A DNA stretch of 64,000 bases from Clostridioides difficile (GTDB lineage: Bacteria > Bacillota > Clostridia > Peptostreptococcales > Peptostreptococcaceae): NCBI GenBank assembly GCA_012955965.1, contig JABBZI010000005.1, positions 115,090 to 179,089 on the forward strand. Direction: 5' to 3'. The notes below the pieces were generated by a model. That model was not told the DNA's origin. It made no database searches and saw only the letters and a list, made by a program, of their open reading frames with translations. Shown here in pieces: positions 16,923 to 25,007 of this stretch (within the stretch, counting starts at the first letter, position 1; the number at the start of each line of letters is the position of its first letter). Made by a program: the position numbers and the translations under genes.

Positions 16923-17747
16923 TTATACCTTTATAAGGGGGATTTGAACCTCTGTAAGATAATTCTCAGGATTTGGTTCATTATGCTCACCTTTATGACC
17001 AATTTGTCTATTTATACCTGACATTTTATAATCACTGTTTTTATCTAACCAATAACAAAAGGATTCATATGCACCAGCTATATTTTCATATGGTCCATAC
17101 ACCATAGTGCATGCCATTATATCAATTTCTTCCGTCTCGCGATATGTAAATTTAGACTTATTCTTTCCAAACTTCTTTACGACCATTCCAACCTCAACAT
17201 CTACACCATTACCTGTAAGTTCCTCGTCATGATAAAACGCTATATTATTGTTGGATTGACGTGATATTTCTATATGTTCTTCCTTAACAAAATCATATAA
17301 CTTTTCCCAAAGGATACCTTCATAGTAGTAGTCTGGGATTATTTCTCTAAGTGATATGATTTTATAACTTGGAATTTTCTTAAAGACTACATTGTGACGA
17401 ATATTATCTTTATCACAGTTTAGAGCATCTATAAATTTATCAATTTTGTTTATTCTCTGTTCCTCTTGTTGTATTTCTTTTTGTATTTCATTCTTTTTCC
17501 GATTTAATTCCTTAACTACAAATTTATCATCCCAGTTATGTACTATATTTGATATTTCTGCAACACTAAACTTTAAATCTCTTAATGTGACAATTTTTTG
17601 TAAAGTTGAAATCTGTTCAACTGAGTATAAGCGATAACCTGTATATTTATCTATTTCTGCTGGTTTTAGAATGCCAAGTTCATCATAATAACGTAACATA
17701 CGAATAGATATCTGTGTCAATTTTGAAACTTCTCCAATTTTAAACAT
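16923..17747 (-). CDS. MerR family regulator with GyrI-like effector domain (BmrR-type)
   Basis: A 274-aa regulator. The N-terminal winged helix (FKIGEVSKLTQISIRMLRYYDELGIL) is followed by a coiled-coil linker (residues ~75-115, ELNRKKNEIQKEIQQEEQRI) and a C-terminal effector-binding domain of about 150 residues containing the SLREIIPDYY and MACTMVYGPYENIAGAYESF blocks of GyrI-like domains. Such proteins bind lipophilic cations and untwist -35/-10 spacers. AAGGAGG precedes the ATG. The CPBP gene is next upstream on the same strand, but the 82-bp gap and own RBS leave operon status open. Confidence 0.87.
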   Translation of the reverse strand: MFKIGEVSKLTQISIRMLRYYDELGILKPAEIDKYTGYRLYSVEQISTLQKIVTLRDLKFSVAEISNIVHNWDDKFVVKELNRKKNEIQKEIQQEEQRINKIDKFIDALNCDKDNIRHNVVFKKIPSYKIISLREIIPDYYYEGILWEKLYDFVKEEHIEISRQSNNNIAFYHDEELTGNGVDVEVGMVVKKFGKNKSKFTYRETEEIDIMACTMVYGPYENIAGAYESFCYWLDKNSDYKMSGINRQIGHKGEHNEPNPENYLTEVQIPLIKV

Positions 17748-17829
17748 GAAAATACGACCTCCTTTTCACTTATAATTAGTATATATTTTGTTTTTATATA
17801 CTTCAAGTGTTTAGGAAAATACGTTAAAA

Positions 17830-18723
17830 TTACAAATCTAGCTCAAATTCAAAATCATTTGACTTTATCTGTTCAATTTCAGAATCTACTTTCTGCTTAA
17901 ATTTATTAGAAGAAATTATGTATACAACAAATATTAGTCCAAATACTATTTGTACATATTGAGATATTATACATAATTTAATAGAGTATTGTGATAATAA
18001 TTGGATATTAAAGAAATTGTACATCATATGGGCAAATCCAGCTGATAAAATACTTCTATTGGTATTTATATATATAAAATTAATTATAAAGGTTAAAAGT
18101 ACAATATTTGGTATAAATAAAACTGCATTAAATAAAGAATATTGTGCTAGATTATACGGCATTTGACCAGGCGTAAAATAAGAGCCTAAATACCAAATTC
18201 CACAAATAATCCCTAAGATAATTGAAGAAGATGTAAATCCAAATCTGACTAATAGCTTGTCAATACAATATCCTCTCCATCCTGCTTCTTGGCTAAGTAT
18301 ACTTAATATAAAACTTGAAAATAGCATAAATGCTATTTTAGAAGGTTCATATATTGTTATATGCATCAAATTTATATTAGAAGTTTTCACATTAAAGTAA
18401 TTACCTATTATTAAAGAAAGCATAAAGATTAATGCAAAGAAGAATATTGTAAATAAGGGCCATTTTATGCCTATTTCTTTAAAACTGAAACATCTATAAG
18501 AAAAATCTTTTTTTGCATTATCTGGATATATTGTAGAGATAAAAAATAGGCCAATAATAGATGGTGATGTATATCCAAGATAAAAAATAATGTCTCCAAG
18601 TATGGTACCTGTAATTCCAAGTAATGCAGGTGTAAGACTAAATATCCAATTTAATAATAAAGTAAATGTAAAAAAATAGGTTAGGTGTTTATTTGTATTA
18701 AAAGGTGTATTATATATTTGCAT
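17830..18723 (-). CDS. CPBP family intramembrane glutamic protease-like protein
   Basis: A 297-aa protein with about eight membrane helices. The CPBP (CAAX protease and bacteriocin-processing) core is visible: QEAGWRGY at residues 145-152, where active members have EE, and AGFAHMMYNFF near residue 230 supplying the HxxxN motif. Replacement of the first Glu by Gln (codon CAA at 18291-18289) may weaken or change catalysis. Members act in CAAX-like processing or bacteriocin immunity. It stands alone, with AAAGGATAG before the ATG, downstream of the LytTR regulator gene. Confidence 0.82.
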   Translation of the reverse strand: MQIYNTPFNTNKHLTYFFTFTLLLNWIFSLTPALLGITGTILGDIIFYLGYTSPSIIGLFFISTIYPDNAKKDFSYRCFSFKEIGIKWPLFTIFFFALIFMLSLIIGNYFNVKTSNINLMHITIYEPSKIAFMLFSSFILSILSQEAGWRGYCIDKLLVRFGFTSSSIILGIICGIWYLGSYFTPGQMPYNLAQYSLFNAVLFIPNIVLLTFIINFIYINTNRSILSAGFAHMMYNFFNIQLLSQYSIKLCIISQYVQIVFGLIFVVYIISSNKFKQKVDSEIEQIKSNDFEFELDL

Positions 18724-18969
18724 TTTTCACTATCCTTTCATTTTATAATAGTGTTTTAACTTGTATTAATTAATTTGTTTTTTGCACTAAGATGTTACTT
18801 AGCAGTAACTATCAGTTATGATGATATATTATTTCTTATGTTTTGGCTAATTGTTTTGCACTAAATGTAATTAGTTATCATTTAACATTAAATATATTGT
18901 ATTGTTTCGATTATAAAATAGGTAAATAAATATACAATTAGTGATATTAATAAAGTACTTTAGAATTTA

Positions 18970-19407
18970 TTAAATATTTAGTTTTTCTTTAATATTTTTT
19001 ATATAACGCCGATTGATAATAACCTTTTCATTATTTGTTAAAGTTGCTTGCATGCGATTATGTGATATTATTTTTATGCTTTCTATGTAGTCCATATTTA
19101 AAATCATGGATTTAGATATTCGTGAGAAGGATGTATTAACTAATAACTTTGATAATTTATATATCTTTAAATCAATTTCAAACACATCATTTTCATAATA
19201 AGCAAACGTTTTATTTCCAACTGTCTCAAAATACAGAATATCACAGACATTAAGTTTGTAAATTTCTCCCGACTTTTTCCCTTTTATATCAAGTAGTGGT
19301 GTACTTAATAATGAAATTATTTTTTCGATGTTATTATCTAGAGTAGCGCATTTTATAGTTATTTCAATATCATCGCAATTAGTAGCTTGTTCGACATGTA
19401 TTTTCAT
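18970..19407 (-). CDS. LytTR DNA-binding domain protein
   Basis: A 145-aa stand-alone LytTR regulator without a receiver. The C-terminal ~95 residues are the LytTR domain (LNVCDILYFETVGNKTFAYY ... FSRISKSMILNMDYIESI ... INRRYIKNIKEKL); the first ~45 residues form a small N-terminal module (IKCATLDNNIEKIISLLSTPL). Members of this short type often accompany DUF3021 membrane proteins, but none is present; the next gene is the CPBP protease. Four 21-bp-phased repeats sit just upstream of its -35 region, suggesting autoregulation. GAGGTGAT precedes the ATG. Confidence 0.87.
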   Translation of the reverse strand: MKIHVEQATNCDDIEITIKCATLDNNIEKIISLLSTPLLDIKGKKSGEIYKLNVCDILYFETVGNKTFAYYENDVFEIDLKIYKLSKLLVNTSFSRISKSMILNMDYIESIKIISHNRMQATLTNNEKVIINRRYIKNIKEKLNI

Positions 19408-19445
19408 TAATTATCACCTCATTTTATTACTGTCATTAGAATAGC

Positions 19446-19551
19446 ATTATATTTTATTGAGTCCAACTAGATGCGTTCTAAATTTCAAATTGTGTATAGT
19501 GAAATTCAAATATAAAATAGTGAAATTCAAATTTGAGGTGGCAAAATTCAA
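19446..19551 (-). promoter_or_regulatory. Four 21-bp-phased repeats upstream of LytTR gene promoter
   Basis: The core TTC (plus strand) within AAATTCAAAT-like sequence recurs at 19484, 19505, 19526 and 19547, exact 21-bp steps; the minus-strand unit is ATTTGAATTTCACTAT. LytTR proteins are known to bind paired sites spaced by two helical turns. A TATAAT -10 lies at 19446-19451 (minus) with no good -35, as expected for an activated promoter. Confidence 0.7.
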
Positions 19552-19601
19552 AAAAATACTATAGATATTTGGATTAATTTTCCAAATATCATAGTATTTT
19601 T
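19551..19601. terminator. Bidirectional hairpin after YvrJ gene
   Basis: Long inverted repeat AAAAATACTAT-A-GATATTTGGA / TCCAAATATC-ATAGTATTTTT with one bulged base, A-rich before and T-rich after, so it could stop transcription on both strands. It lies downstream of the DUF1659-DUF2922-YvrJ genes. Confidence 0.75.
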
Positions 19602-19663
19602 CATAGAATATATCTAATTATTGTACAAATAGACCCATTTTATGATTTCATATATTGTCAAAA

Positions 19664-19813
19664 TTATTTCTTAAATACCAAAATATTTTTGGATAGTGTA
19701 TCAATGCTATTTGATAAAGTGTTCAATTTACCCTCAATTCTAACCAATAAATACATGGATAGGGCTATAGGGAAACCAACATTGGTTATTAACATCTGTA
19801 AACTATCATCCAT
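19664..19813 (-). CDS. YvrJ family protein (49 aa)
   Basis: A 49-residue protein MDDSLQMLITNVGFPIALSM... with one hydrophobic helix (residues ~8-26) and a short amphipathic tail, matching the YvrJ family in length and in the VGFPIALSMYLLVRIE block. TAGGAGG precedes the ATG. It follows DUF2922 (13 bp gap) and DUF1659 genes, the arrangement in which YvrJ is commonly found in Firmicutes. The family has no established function. Confidence 0.85.
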   Translation of the reverse strand: MDDSLQMLITNVGFPIALSMYLLVRIEGKLNTLSNSIDTLSKNILVFKK

Positions 19814-19825
19814 AAAATTAACCTC

Positions 19826-20056
19826 CTATTCTACAACTAAGTCATAAGGAGTGGTATTTGTTTCTATAATCTTAGCTTCAACAACAGAGCCAAGGTCAAA
19901 TCCTCCAACTGAAAAAATATTTTTAGATATTATCAAATCCATAACAGATTTTATATTTTCTTCAGTTAAGTTATCTTTTGGATTTTCTATAGAAAAAGAA
20001 ACTTGTTTATCCTTTACATTTTTAAAACTCATGACTAATTTTTTCTTAATTTCCAT
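19826..20056 (-). CDS. DUF2922 family protein
   Basis: A 76-aa soluble protein with the DUF2922 pattern: MSFKNVKDKQVSFSIENPKDNLTEENI in the first half and a short acidic C-terminus with AKIIETNTTPYDLVVE. GGAGGT precedes the ATG. It sits between the DUF1659 and YvrJ genes on the same strand. Function is unknown; the three families are repeatedly neighbours, implying a shared role. Confidence 0.85.
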   Translation of the reverse strand: MEIKKKLVMSFKNVKDKQVSFSIENPKDNLTEENIKSVMDLIISKNIFSVGGFDLGSVVEAKIIETNTTPYDLVVE

Positions 20057-20342
20057 ACAGTTACCTCCGTATAATAATTTATATTTTGTTACTATTAGTG
20101 GTTTATTTTAAGTATTGCTAGCATATAACATGCTCTAATATGGCTTAAATTGAATCATGAAAGGTATTTAAAATATCTAACATATTCAATTTGAAATGCG
20201 TTTAACATATTAATATTTAAAGTATAAAGTAAATTAAAGATATAACCTGCAAAATATATAGCACATTGAGTACATCATATAATTTGAAATTTTACACAGT
20301 TTTGATGTTTTAATTTGTAAATTAGGCTATATTTAAAAATAA

Positions 20343-20564
20343 TTATTTAGATAGTGATGTACTGTCTAATTTTAAAATATCTACAATAGGATTTTCTTGA
20401 AGACCTGCTATTGCCTCTGCAACAGTATAAACATCATCATCTAATGCTTCTGCCTTTACATTTGCAAATGACTTGCTTTTAATAACTGCCTTACCCTTAT
20501 CATCAAAACCAGCATCCAATTTTAATTTTATACTAGATAGATTTTTTGTTGAAACAACTGCCAT
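20343..20564 (-). CDS. DUF1659 family protein
   Basis: A 73-aa protein with the DUF1659 layout: a Lys-rich first strand pair (KLKLDAGFDDKGKAVIKSKSF), then NVKAEALDDDVYTVAEAIAGLQENPI and a short tail. GGAGGT lies before the ATG. It is the first gene of the DUF1659-DUF2922-YvrJ trio, though 286 bases separate it from DUF2922, a gap filled only with AT-rich sequence. Function unknown. Confidence 0.85.
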   Translation of the reverse strand: MAVVSTKNLSSIKLKLDAGFDDKGKAVIKSKSFANVKAEALDDDVYTVAEAIAGLQENPIVDILKLDSTSLSK

Positions 20565-21218
20565 AAAATTACCTCCTAAAAATTTAATTTCAAAGATTTG
20601 TCGACTTTCTTTGGTAACTATAATACTATCATCTAAGATAATATCGGAGTTAAACAGTAATTTCTTAAGATTATTTGTGTAAATTTTTATTAGTAAATTT
20701 TTGATGTAGGCATATTTATTTAATTTATATGTAATGTTTGAAGACTTGCTTTTAATATTTTTGAGATGATATTTGTATATTTCTCTAGGGATTAAGCCAT
20801 TATTGTATGAAATTATATATGTTTAAAGTTGAATAATAAGGACTATGGATTATTTAAAGAATTATTAAATTTAATCTGTAAATAAAAAAGTTAAAAGTCC
20901 AATCTTAACATTTTACTTTTAAACGATTAAAATCTTTATTAAAGCTAACAAAGTTATTAGGTTCTGAAAAATTTTATTAATAGGAGTACATTTTTTATTC
21001 AGATTAATGAAGCTATTAGATTAAGAACATTTATATTAGGGCTAATAAAAGTGTAAAATTAATAAGCCTTTTATTAAAGTTAATAGTGTTAATTGAATCA
21101 ATAGAACTGATTAAATCAATAGTGTTAACTGAATCAATAGAATTTATTGAATCAATAATGTCCTAAATAAAAACTTTGTTATGGCTACAAAAAATATTTT
21201 AAAGGGGGAGTGTAACTT
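20565..21218. other. AT-rich divergent intergenic region with short repeats
   Basis: About 650 bases between the divergent DUF1659 and Mor-like genes. No gene is supportable. At 21083-21154 a 36-bp unit starting ATAGTGTTAA occurs twice in tandem, with GAATCAATAG recurring within and after it. Promoters for both neighbours probably lie here but none was convincing. Confidence 0.55.
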
Positions 21219-21476
21219 ATGAAAGTAAAATTGGAGGATATACCAGTTCAGTTTCATGCGATGATAGAAATAGTTGGGATTGATAAATTTATAGAGATTG
21301 CTAAGTTGTATGGAGGGGCAAATACCTATATACCGACATATAAAGGGCTTTTTAGATACGCAAGAGATAGAGAGATAGTAAGACAGTTTAATGGAGTAAA
21401 TTACAACGAATTGGCTATTAAATATAATATGTGTGTAAGTAATCTTAAGCGAATATTAAATGAAAATGAAATATAA
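21219..21476 (+). CDS. Mor-like (Mor transcription activator family) small DNA-binding protein
   Basis: An 85-aa protein whose C-terminal half reads GANTYIPTYKGLFRYARDRE, then IVRQFNGVNYNELAIKYNM and CVSNLKRILNENE, the layout of the Mor/C family (a tyrosine-rich strand, then F-x-G-x-N-y-x-ELA helix-turn-helix). It is clearly related to the protein at 24620-24901. GGGGGAG precedes the ATG. Mor proteins activate phage middle or late promoters, but many chromosomal members are uncharacterised. It lies upstream of a phage-type replication gene pair. Confidence 0.75.
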   Translation: MKVKLEDIPVQFHAMIEIVGIDKFIEIAKLYGGANTYIPTYKGLFRYARDREIVRQFNGVNYNELAIKYNMCVSNLKRILNENEI

Positions 21477-21485
21477 AATATAATA

Positions 21486-21545
21486 CAAAATGTCTTATAA
21501 AGTCTAAAGGTAAAAGATAGAAAAGACATTTTGAAAAGTTTTTTT
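21486..21545 (+). terminator. Terminator after Mor-like gene
   Basis: Arms CAAAATGTCTT (21486-21496) and AAGACATTTTG (21523-21533), then a run of seven T at 21539-21545. The loop is long (26 bases), making it a moderate candidate. Confidence 0.6.
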
Positions 21546-21938
21546 AGACAAATTAACTAAATTAAATGCTTTTTAATTTAAATACATTGTATATTTTATA
21601 AAAGAATTTGTTAGATATTGGAGATATATTGAGAATATAAAGAAAATAGTCGAAAATATTTGTTGGCTAAAAAATAGATAAAATGATACAATTGCTTGTA
21701 CAAAGGGGAAAAAACAATAAATAAGCTATATAAATAAAAAAATATAAATTAATATGACATAATATATTTGTATATTTAAGGATATAAATAGATATTTTAA
21801 GGAATAAGTAGTGTAATTAAAAAAATATTAAAATAAATATATATTTATATTTATATTTATATTTAGACTATTATGTTGTTTATATAAAAATAATTATCAT
21901 GTTACAAGCACTTATTAATAGAAATGGGGGAAATAGAG
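21546..21938 (+). other. AT-rich leader with ATTTAT hexanucleotide microsatellite
   Basis: About 390 bases without a gene. At about 21838-21866 there is a run of TATATT/ATTTAT hexamers. No origin-type iterons or strong promoter were recognised, although the following gene is a replication initiator-like protein. Confidence 0.5.
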
Positions 21939-23177
21939 ATGAGTAATGGATTTTACAAATTGAATTCAGTAGTATTGGGTTTTGATATAAAGAATGATAT
22001 TAACAAAATAAGATTCAATCATTATATAATGAGAAAAGAAAATATACAAAGGCTTCAAGGTACTTTACCAATGGGTCAATTTTATATGACAGTTAGAAGA
22101 ACTGCTACAGACTTAAATCTTTCTATTTCTACCATAAGTAGGCTTGTAAGAGAGTTTTTGGATTTAGGGATAATAAGGCTGGTATCTAAAGGTGTAAAAG
22201 GTAAAACTCATTCGATATATAGATATGTCAGTGTAGAGATTAATGGAAATCTATCTGAAAACACTAACATAGAGGAGGATATTAATGTAGATTTAGCTGA
22301 TAGTAACAGTGATATAGAATTTGACTGTGTTGGTAAAGGTGATGCGTTTAATGGCAATTTGAATATAGGGCTTGAGCCTAAAAATAATAAGGGTTTGTCT
22401 AATGATGCAGAGTGTAGTCGAGACAATTTCCACAACAAAGATACCATAATTAATAAATCCATTTCTAATATTAACACTATCAAAAACTATATCAGTGAAT
22501 CCTTTAATATAAAAAAATCAAAAGAGGAAAATTCTAATTTACTATCAAGAACAATAAATCTAGCCCTTAATGATACATACAATGACATATATAAAAATGA
22601 TAATAATAGTATGGAAAATAATCATGTTAAAAAGGTCATAAAATCCAGCATTAATAAAGTATCCAGTGAAATAGGAATGACAAGTAAAAATGATTCTTTT
22701 AATAACATTCATGATATACAAAAAGAATCCAAATCTGTAACAAATAAAAAAGAATCCTTAAATAAATTTAATAAAAAAAATATACAGCAAAACATTATAA
22801 ATATGCTAAACAAAAAATCAGGAAAGAATTTTAAAATCAATTCTCCAACAAGCATAAAACTTATCAATGAAAGGCTAAAGGAAGGTTATGTATTAGAAGA
22901 TTTCTACAAAGTTATTGAAGTAAAAGTAGCTAAGTGGAAGAATACCATAATGGAAATGTATATAAGACCAGAAACTTTATTTAGCTATAAATTTGAATCC
23001 TATGTGAATGAAAACATATCTATAAAAAGTCAAAACAATGTTTATCAGTGTAAAGAGAGCAACAATTATGGCAACTGTAATTATGGACATTCTAATTATA
23101 CAACATATGATAATAGTATTCGTGAAGGGAAAAAACACGAGAATGTAAGATACTGGAATCCTGTATGTGAGATTTAA
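21939..23177 (+). CDS. Phage-type replication initiator (DnaD-like, Phg_2220_C C-terminal domain)
   Basis: About 412 aa. The N-terminal ~75 residues form a winged helix (GTLPMGQFYMTVRRTATDL, LSISTISRLVREFLDLGII). A long Asn/Ser/Lys-rich, low-complexity linker (roughly 90-285) follows. The C-terminal ~75 residues match the conserved phage replisome-organiser domain: INMLNKKSGKNFKI, INERLKEGYVLEDFYKVIEV, KWKN, then YIRPETLFSYKFESYVNE. An ATG five codons earlier lacks an RBS, while GGGGG lies properly before the chosen ATG. The DnaB-like helicase gene follows, so the pair is likely an initiator and helicase loader module. Confidence 0.85.
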   Translation: MSNGFYKLNSVVLGFDIKNDINKIRFNHYIMRKENIQRLQGTLPMGQFYMTVRRTATDLNLSISTISRLVREFLDLGIIRLVSKGVKGKTHSIYRYVSVEINGNLSENTNIEEDINVDLADSNSDIEFDCVGKGDAFNGNLNIGLEPKNNKGLSNDAECSRDNFHNKDTIINKSISNINTIKNYISESFNIKKSKEENSNLLSRTINLALNDTYNDIYKNDNNSMENNHVKKVIKSSINKVSSEIGMTSKNDSFNNIHDIQKESKSVTNKKESLNKFNKKNIQQNIINMLNKKSGKNFKINSPTSIKLINERLKEGYVLEDFYKVIEVKVAKWKNTIMEMYIRPETLFSYKFESYVNENISIKSQNNVYQCKESNNYGNCNYGHSNYTTYDNSIREGKKHENVRYWNPVCEI

Positions 23178-23242
23178 TTAGTATAATAATGTATTTAAAA
23201 ATTAAAATATAAAAACTTATGAAGAAAGTGAGATTAATTTAT

Positions 23243-24544
23243 ATGGGCAAATCAAAAGATGTTGAAATAGAACAGTCTATTTTAGGCACAATTCTTTTAG
23301 ACAATAAATTAAACTATAAGTTAGATGAATTAAGTGAGGACATGTTTATGGAAAATATATGTCTTGAGATATTTAAAATTATGAAGGAGCTTAAAAAAGA
23401 AAACATAGTGATTGATGTGGCTACTGTAAAGTCTAAGATAGATAAAAAATCTCTAGCAATAAAAACGAGTGACTTAACTAATCTAATCACTTGGGGGAAG
23501 AGCTTTGGGATTGATAGCTATATTAAGATTTTAAAAGAAAACCTGGCTAGAAGAAGTATAAATCAAAACTGTCAAAGTCTTTTACATAGTCTAAATCTTG
23601 GAGAAAATATTGATACCTGTATATACAAGTTTGAAAATAATATAAAAGAAATTTTAGATAAAGATACCTATGAAAATGATGATGTAAATAGTATTGCAGG
23701 AAAGGTACTCGATTTTTTGGAAAATGATAAAGAAATCGGTTTTAAATTTGGTATAAAATTACTTGATGCAACTATAGGTGGTCTTTTTAAAGGGGAACTA
23801 ACTACAATAGCAGCTAAATCTGGGGTTGGAAAGACTGCTTTGGCACTTCAAATAATGTTAAATTCAGTTAAGCAAGGAAAAAAGACTTTATTTATAAGTA
23901 GAGAGATGACTAGTGAGCAAGTGTTTATGAGAAATATATGTAGAATGACAGGCGTAAGTACAAGAAATATGAAATCTAAAGAGATAAGTGAAAATGATTG
24001 GAAACTTATTGTAAGTGCAATAGGGGATTTGAGTGAGAATAACTTAATTTACATAAATGATAAGATAGATACAATTAGTTCGATTAGAAAGAGGATAAGG
24101 CAGGTAAAGCCGGATTTATTAATAGTGGATTATGTGCAACTGCTTACATCTCAGAAAAGTATGGATAAAAGGGAAAGAGAAGTAGCTACATTTTCTAGGG
24201 AGCTTAAAAATATGACTTTGGATTTTGATATACCAATAATTCAATTAAGCCAGTTAAATGATGAGATGAAGGATTCAAGACCTTATGGAGATAGACCCAT
24301 GAGGGATAGTAAGGCTATTTACCACGATAGTAACAATGTGGTTTATATACATCAATTAAAAGGGAGTGATTATGAAGAAGCAGTTAAGGATATAGGAGAA
24401 AGTGAGGAAGCAGTTAGGGAATCAGAGTACAGGGGAATTAAGATGGTTGATTTAATCGTTGCAAAGTGTAGAGATGGACAGACCAAGCATAAGCATTTTT
24501 GCTATTTTGGGGATAAGTTACATTTTCAGGAGCTAAAGTATTAG
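23243..24544 (+). CDS. DnaB-like replicative helicase (phage-type)
   Basis: A 433-aa RecA-fold helicase. The N-terminal DnaB domain begins VEIEQSILGTILLDN; the C-terminal helicase has Walker A AKSGVGKTALALQ (near residue 190), Walker B PDLLIVDYVQLL, and the conserved LSRELK-like FSRELKNMTLDFDIPIIQLSQL segment, plus an arginine-finger region near the end. The reading frame is open eight codons upstream, but AAGTGAG favours the ATG giving MGKSKDVEIEQ. It is slightly shorter than host DnaB and sits beside a phage-type initiator, so it is most likely of phage origin. Confidence 0.9.
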   Translation: MGKSKDVEIEQSILGTILLDNKLNYKLDELSEDMFMENICLEIFKIMKELKKENIVIDVATVKSKIDKKSLAIKTSDLTNLITWGKSFGIDSYIKILKENLARRSINQNCQSLLHSLNLGENIDTCIYKFENNIKEILDKDTYENDDVNSIAGKVLDFLENDKEIGFKFGIKLLDATIGGLFKGELTTIAAKSGVGKTALALQIMLNSVKQGKKTLFISREMTSEQVFMRNICRMTGVSTRNMKSKEISENDWKLIVSAIGDLSENNLIYINDKIDTISSIRKRIRQVKPDLLIVDYVQLLTSQKSMDKREREVATFSRELKNMTLDFDIPIIQLSQLNDEMKDSRPYGDRPMRDSKAIYHDSNNVVYIHQLKGSDYEEAVKDIGESEEAVRESEYRGIKMVDLIVAKCRDGQTKHKHFCYFGDKLHFQELKY

Positions 24545-24619
24545 GTCAAGAAGATAGCGATAATAAGCTTATTGAAAGTCGAGGAACAGGGAATATAATA
24601 TAAAATATGAGGTGAAAAT

Positions 24620-24901
24620 ATGCTAGAATTAGAGAAAATTATAGAATTACTTGAAGAACACAAGATAGAAGTGAGTATTCCAAAGGAGTTAAATAAGTAT
24701 AGTTTGTTGGAATATCTTAAGTTGTGTAAACAAAGCGGGGGAACCTATTTTTATATTAAGACGCTAGAAGGTGCTTTAAAAGATGCTAGAAATGAGCTTA
24801 TGATTAAATTGTTTAATGGGAAAAACTATATGGAATTAGCAAGAATGTTCGATATGAGTGTTATTAATGTCAGGTATATTGTAAGAAAAAAACAGAATTG
24901 A
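24620..24901 (+). CDS. Mor-like small DNA-binding protein
   Basis: A 93-aa protein homologous to that at 21219-21476: a Y-rich strand GGTYFYIKTLEGALKDARNE is followed by LMIKLFNGKNYMELARMFDM and SVINVRYIVRKKQ, the Mor-type F-x-G-x-N-y-ELA helix-turn-helix. The N-terminal ~35 residues are helical. GAGGTGA lies before the ATG. It closes the replication module, so the initiator and helicase genes are bracketed by two related regulators. Confidence 0.75.
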   Translation: MLELEKIIELLEEHKIEVSIPKELNKYSLLEYLKLCKQSGGTYFYIKTLEGALKDARNELMIKLFNGKNYMELARMFDMSVINVRYIVRKKQN

Positions 24902-24937
24902 TTTGAAGAAGGCAATTTTGTTTCTGTAAAATTCTAT

Positions 24938-24980
24938 GAAGCAGGAACCCTGTGACTTTAGTCATGGGAGGTTCAGGTAT
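24938..24980 (+). mobile_element. Orphan IS200/IS605-type right-end hairpin (omegaRNA-like 3' end)
   Basis: The sequence GAAGCAGGAACCC, a TGACT-TT-AGTCA hairpin, GGG and AGGTTC resembles the right end of clostridial IS605-family/TnpB elements, where a hairpin with TTTAGTCR...GGGAGGNTTC follows tnpB and forms part of the guide RNA scaffold. Complementary GAACC and GGTTC flank the hairpin. No tnpA or tnpB frame lies upstream, so it would be a relic end. Recognition is from memory of such ends, hence moderate confidence. Confidence 0.5.
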
Positions 24981-25007
24981 TCATAAAATATAGGTTAATA
25001 TAGTTGG

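Noticed and set aside
21219..24901. Intact prophage
   Set aside because: Only replication and regulatory genes are present; no integrase, terminase, capsid or tail genes were found.
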